Source: Megasphaera sp. UBA5897 (GTDB lineage: Bacteria > Bacillota > Negativicutes > Veillonellales > Megasphaeraceae). From it: DNA of 18,714 bases. Position 1 is the stretch's first letter. Every line of letters begins with the position of its first letter. Positions 15,740-18,714 of this stretch are shown here, piece after piece. Below the pieces are notes generated by a model, which saw only the letters and a program-made list of their open reading frames with translations, did no database searches and was not told the DNA's origin. The position numbers and the translations under genes are program-made. The stretch lies in the NCBI GenBank assembly GCA_002431345.1, contig DJEN01000088.1:4977-23690 (forward strand). Direction: 5' to 3'.

Positions 15740-16474
15740 TTATCTTTGTTCTCCTCCAAAAATAAATTCAAAATATGTTTTTTGAAATTGTCGAAATTTT
15801 CGTTTGGCTAGTGAAACAGAATAGCCGGACACTTCTACATAATCCGGTTTTATAACACGAATTGATTTTTGATTAACCAAAATTCCCTTATTAGGTGATA
15901 CAAACTGCCCCGGTACTTTTATATCCAACAATTTTCGTACAGACAACAACGTCTGTCTAATTTCTATATGTGAACCATCCAGCAGATATACTTTTTGTTT
16001 ATGCATATTGCTTTCAATATAACAAATTTCATCCACTTCAACGACTTGAATTCCTCCTCCATTAAGTTTCAATACAATTTTTCTACTGTGCAATACGGAT
16101 AACCGACTCTTTACTACATCCATTGCCCGATCAAAACACTCTTGGTTTAACGGTTTTAACAGATATGACGTTACATTTAAAGCAAATGCCTCAATAGCAA
16201 ATTCTTCATTGGTAGAAGTCAAGACAATTTCCGCTTTGATTCGCAGTTTCCTAAGTTCAGCTGCCAATTCAATACCCAAAATGCCTGACATGCGGGCATC
16301 TAAAAAAAATATGTCATAATTCAGCTTTTTTTCAATAGCATCCAAAAAATCAAATGCATTGGTAAATGTTTCACACAAAACAATACAGTTATGTCGTTTA
16401 AAATATTGTTGTGCCATATGTTGAATTATTTTAATATGTTCTTCACAATTGTCGCAAATTGCGATTCGTAACAT
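15740..16474 (-). CDS. LytTR-type (AgrA/LytR family) response regulator
   Basis: 244 aa. The N-terminal receiver domain has the acidic pocket D8, phosphoacceptor D59 (IFFLDARMSG), T86 (EIVLTSTNE) and K107 (SYLLKPL). The C-terminal LytTR DNA-binding domain covers about 135-235 (IVLKLNGGGIQVVEVDEICYIES ... FVSPNKGILVNQKSIRVI). Such regulators bind pairs of direct repeats and often control surface or secreted proteins. No histidine kinase is adjacent. The start is ATG 16474 with AGGAGGT (16481-16487) six bases upstream. It is the first gene of the unit regulator, zinc-knuckle, adhesin, whose adhesin it probably controls (inference). Confidence 0.9.
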   Translation of the reverse strand: MLRIAICDNCEEHIKIIQHMAQQYFKRHNCIVLCETFTNAFDFLDAIEKKLNYDIFFLDARMSGILGIELAAELRKLRIKAEIVLTSTNEEFAIEAFALNVTSYLLKPLNQECFDRAMDVVKSRLSVLHSRKIVLKLNGGGIQVVEVDEICYIESNMHKQKVYLLDGSHIEIRQTLLSVRKLLDIKVPGQFVSPNKGILVNQKSIRVIKPDYVEVSGYSVSLAKRKFRQFQKTYFEFIFGGEQR

Positions 16475-16994
16475 ATATGCACCTCCTCATCGATTAAATA
16501 TGGCATGAAACATACGCCTTGATAAGCAGGTATTTTGTATTCACCTCCCTAAAACGCTAATCACATGTTATATACGAGCCTCGTTAAGTCATACATACAT
16601 AATAACGTATAAAAAGACCTGCTTTATATTTCACGGCATGAAATACCCATTATTCTTCATAAAAAGACACGGGGTATCTTATATCGTTATACTTCTCTTT
16701 TTCATGAGCCTTTTTGAAAATAAACGTTTTACTAGCTATGCCATCAGTATTATATCATGTAAAAAATACGCTGTTCTATAACCAAAACGCAACCTTGCGT
16801 ACTGTATTTTCTATATTGTTATATAGTTATCATCTTAAATTCGCATTTATTGTCTTAGCGTATTTCTCATTTAATGATTTTAACGTTTTCAGTATTTCCC
16901 TTTACGTAACAGCTATTTTTTTATGCGTATTTAACCTAAACTATCGTTTAATTTTTTATCTTGATTCTCTGCATATGACTTTTGCGCCCAACAC
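16475..16994. other. long AT-rich intergenic region upstream of the LytTR regulator
   Basis: About 520 bases without a supportable gene. On the minus strand it should hold the regulator's promoter, but no consensus pair was found; ATGACT-N16-TAACAT near 16568-16595 is only a weak fit. Repeated elements are visible: ATAAAAAGAC at 16609 and 16659 (50 bases apart), GGCATGAAA at 16502 and 16635, and an 11-bp palindrome ACGAGCCTCGT (16574-16584). These may be binding sites. A hydrophobic plus-strand frame (16714-17010, TTG start) has no ribosome site and is not called. Confidence 0.5.
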
Positions 16995-17021
16995 AAAAAC
17001 CGCCTCTTGAAAAAAAGGCGG
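16995..17021 (-). terminator. terminator of the second autotransporter gene
   Basis: CCGCCT (17000-17005) pairs with AGGCGG (17016-17021) across a 10-base loop. On the minus strand the stem is followed by five T residues (16999-16995). It lies 73 bases past the stop of the upstream adhesin. Confidence 0.8.
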
Positions 17022-17094
17022 CTTGTATCCACATAATGTACTTATATTTTCATCTATACTGCACAACACACTGGCAGACACGCATATATGTATA

Positions 17095-18714
17095 TCATTG
17101 TTTTTCAGTCAGAGTCTCTATCAAGTTTCTCAATTCTTTGAGCTGCTCTTCCTGTAAAGCAAGTTGTTTTTCTTGTCGGCTAATTTTTTGCTGCAGCACA
17201 TCATAATCAGCCTGTTTGACAACTGCGTTTTCTTTTGCGCCGCCGGCACCGATTTTTACCGATATGCCTGCATTGACCATCGGATCTCCATTTCCAAATG
17301 TACTTGCTGCCGATACGATCACATTCGCATTCGGTTTATAGAATGCACCCAAGGCACCCGCATTGGCATTCTTGTAATGACCGTATCCTACAGCAAAATC
17401 CCATTTATCATTCGGATCAAATGCCTGTGTATGAAGTGCTGCCAACGCAGCAGCCCCGGCACCAACTTTGTGAATGCGTTTGTCAATATTGCCGATCTGA
17501 CGGCCTATGTCATGAATCCCTTTCGCCAATGCCATATCCGCATTTTCACGGGCAGCAGCTTCTTCTTGCACAGCTTGGTGTACCATGCCGCCAGTAACTA
17601 GTTTGGTGTTGTCTTTTTCCACCTTCGCCCCGTTCACCAGTTTGTTGGTAAAATGCTGGACTGCTTTTTCATCGTCCAAGAAAGAAGCTCGCTGCATCGC
17701 TTCATATACAGTGCCACCAGTTACCAGTTTGGTATTGCCAGCTTCGACTTTGCCTCCATCACTCAGTTTATGAATATAGTTATTGACTGTTGTTTCATTA
17801 TTTAACATGCTGCCGCTGGCAATAGCAGTATCTAGCTGTACCAAATTTTCAGATAAGTTGTTTGCGGCTTTAATATAGTTATATTTTGCATTATCATCTA
17901 ACGAGCCTATTTTCTCATATACCTTGCCGCCGCTGACTAATCCTGTATTACCCGCTTCAATCTGTCCCACATCCAATTTTTCAGTCCATTTTTCAACAGT
18001 AGCTTGATCAAAGAAGCTGCCTGTTTGGATATTGGCAATCGCATCGGTATTGTTCTTAATCTGCCTATCCAGGGCATTTAGATTAGCTGCTGTCGTATTA
18101 TCTGTCTTCACATACGTACCGTCAGTCGGGCGCACTTCTGTGTAAATCGTTCCGCCCGTTACCAAATGGGCATTGTCTTTGACAATTTTTCCGCCGTCTG
18201 TTAGTTTCTTTGTGATGTTGGTTATCGTCGTGTTGTCAAAGAAATCTCCATTTTTAATGCTGGCAATACTGTCCGCATTCTTAGCAATGTCATTCGTATT
18301 GTTAGCAATAGCATCGGTATTCGTCTTTATCTGTGTATCCAAGGCACTCAAATTTCCAGCCGTCGTGTTCGATGTTTTCACATACGTGCCATTTGTCGGG
18401 CGCACTTCTGTATAAATCGTGCCACCGTTTACCAAATGGGCATTATCTTTGACAATTTCTCCGCCGTCTGTCAGTTTCTTTGTGATGTTGGTTATCGTCG
18501 TGTTGTCAAAGAAATCTCCATTTTTGATACTGGCAATACTGTCCGCATTCTTAGCAATGTCATTCGTATTGTTAGCGATAGCATCGGTATTCGTCTTTAT
18601 CTGTGTATCCAAGGCACTCAAGTTACCAGCCGTCGTGTTCGATGTTTTCACATACGTGCCATTTGTCGGGCGCACTTCCGTATAAATCGTTCCGCCCGTT
18701 ACCAAATGGGCGTT
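17095..18714 (-). CDS. trimeric autotransporter adhesin, 3' part (5' end outside the window)
   Basis: 539 codons up to TGA at 17095; the frame is open to the window edge, so the signal peptide and head are missing. The visible N-terminal part is a repeated stalk. A motif of the type DN-x-x-LVTGGTIY occurs six times in variants, and two nearly identical 90-residue units follow each other at the window end. Next come a coiled coil (IGRQIGNIDKRIHKVGAGAAALAAL) and the four-strand YadA anchor (DKWDFAVGYGHYKN ... DPMVNAGISVKIG). A 47-residue tail ending in a charged coiled coil (QEKQLALQEEQLKELRNLIETL) follows the barrel; it has no SLH domain. The anchor resembles that of the first adhesin, so the two are paralogues. 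Expected role is surface attachment or aggregation. A terminator follows. Confidence 0.88.
   Translation of the reverse strand, partial: NAHLVTGGTIYTEVRPTNGTYVKTSNTTAGNLSALDTQIKTNTDAIANNTNDIAKNADSIASIKNGDFFDNTTITNITKKLTDGGEIVKDNAHLVNGGTIYTEVRPTNGTYVKTSNTTAGNLSALDTQIKTNTDAIANNTNDIAKNADSIASIKNGDFFDNTTITNITKKLTDGGKIVKDNAHLVTGGTIYTEVRPTDGTYVKTDNTTAANLNALDRQIKNNTDAIANIQTGSFFDQATVEKWTEKLDVGQIEAGNTGLVSGGKVYEKIGSLDDNAKYNYIKAANNLSENLVQLDTAIASGSMLNNETTVNNYIHKLSDGGKVEAGNTKLVTGGTVYEAMQRASFLDDEKAVQHFTNKLVNGAKVEKDNTKLVTGGMVHQAVQEEAAARENADMALAKGIHDIGRQIGNIDKRIHKVGAGAAALAALHTQAFDPNDKWDFAVGYGHYKNANAGALGAFYKPNANVIVSAASTFGNGDPMVNAGISVKIGAGGAKENAVVKQADYDVLQQKISRQEKQLALQEEQLKELRNLIETLTEKQ
18161..18700. repeat. 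two 270-bp tandem repeats in the adhesin stalk
   Basis: Units 18161-18430 and 18431-18700 align without gaps with roughly a dozen differences by eye, and a third copy begins at 18701. Most differences are silent; the clear protein changes are K/E and T/N. A diverged copy precedes them towards the anchor. In-frame tandem units of this kind can gain or lose copies by recombination. Confidence 0.9.

Noticed and set aside
16494..16544. 16-codon minus-strand frame with one Cys near the end (ends YVSCHI) before the LytTR gene, resembling an Agr-type signal peptide
   Set aside because: The GTG start overlaps the only ribosome-site-like GGAGG, leaving no spacing, and no AgrB-like protease or histidine kinase is present.
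16714..17010. 98-codon hydrophobic plus-strand frame in the intergenic region
   Set aside because: TTG start without a Shine-Dalgarno, very AT-rich composition, and the end runs through the terminator of the opposite-strand adhesin. Probably a chance frame.
1..18714. Mobile element, phage or CRISPR signatures
   Set aside because: No transposase, integrase, terminal inverted repeats with target duplication, or regularly spaced short repeats were seen. The only long repeats are the in-frame adhesin units.

Overview
The window looks like a chromosomal piece from a Gram-negative-walled Firmicute of the class Negativicutes, probably Megasphaera-like (Veillonellales). The reasons are trimeric autotransporters with YadA-type outer-membrane anchors, one of them carrying an SLH domain (the Negativicutes way of tying the outer membrane to peptidoglycan), together with Firmicute-like Shine-Dalgarno sequences, an FeFe-hydrogenase maturase and AT-rich intergenic regions. 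The genus is inferred from gene content only. No RNA genes, CRISPR arrays, insertion sequences or phage genes were seen.

Region 1 (1-3325, minus strand) is a compact housekeeping operon: trmB (tRNA m7G46 methyltransferase), an FtsW/RodA-family SEDS glycosyltransferase and hydE. It has a near-consensus promoter (3274-3302), and a terminator-like hairpin lies between the predicted transcription start and the trmB ribosome binding site. A few codons at 1-79 may begin a further gene.

Region 2 (3460-6900, plus strand) is an AcoR-like sigma-54 activator gene interrupted by two in-frame TAA codons with no frame change, followed by fucO (lactaldehyde/1,2-propanediol oxidoreductase). The intergenic region between them holds large dyads and a degenerate -24/-12-like element. 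A bidirectional terminator ends fucO.

Region 3 (6899-13564) is a sugar-use locus. Minus-strand genes are a FGGY kinase of xylulokinase type, an MFS sugar/H+ symporter of AraE/GalP type, a DUF4867-like cupin protein and a LacI-family regulator. An L-fucose/arabinose-type isomerase is transcribed divergently. Both divergent promoters have a matching 14-bp palindrome (TGTGCCTAGGCACA / TGTGCCCAAGCACA) just downstream of the predicted start, with centres 200 bp apart. No aldolase is present, so the likely route is import, isomerisation and phosphorylation to a pentulose 5-phosphate. The exact sugar is not determined.

Region 4 (13565-18714, minus strand) is a surface-adhesin region. One unit is a LytTR response regulator without a kinase, a three-module Cys4 zinc-knuckle protein, and a YadA-like trimeric autotransporter whose beta-barrel anchor is followed by a coiled coil and an SLH domain. 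Upstream lies the 3' part of a second trimeric autotransporter with 270-bp stalk repeats.

I do not claim a proven new system. The best candidates for something undescribed are the LytTR / zinc-knuckle / SLH-tethered adhesin unit, the sigma-54 activator with two in-frame stops, and the aldolase-less sugar cluster with an uncharacterised cupin.
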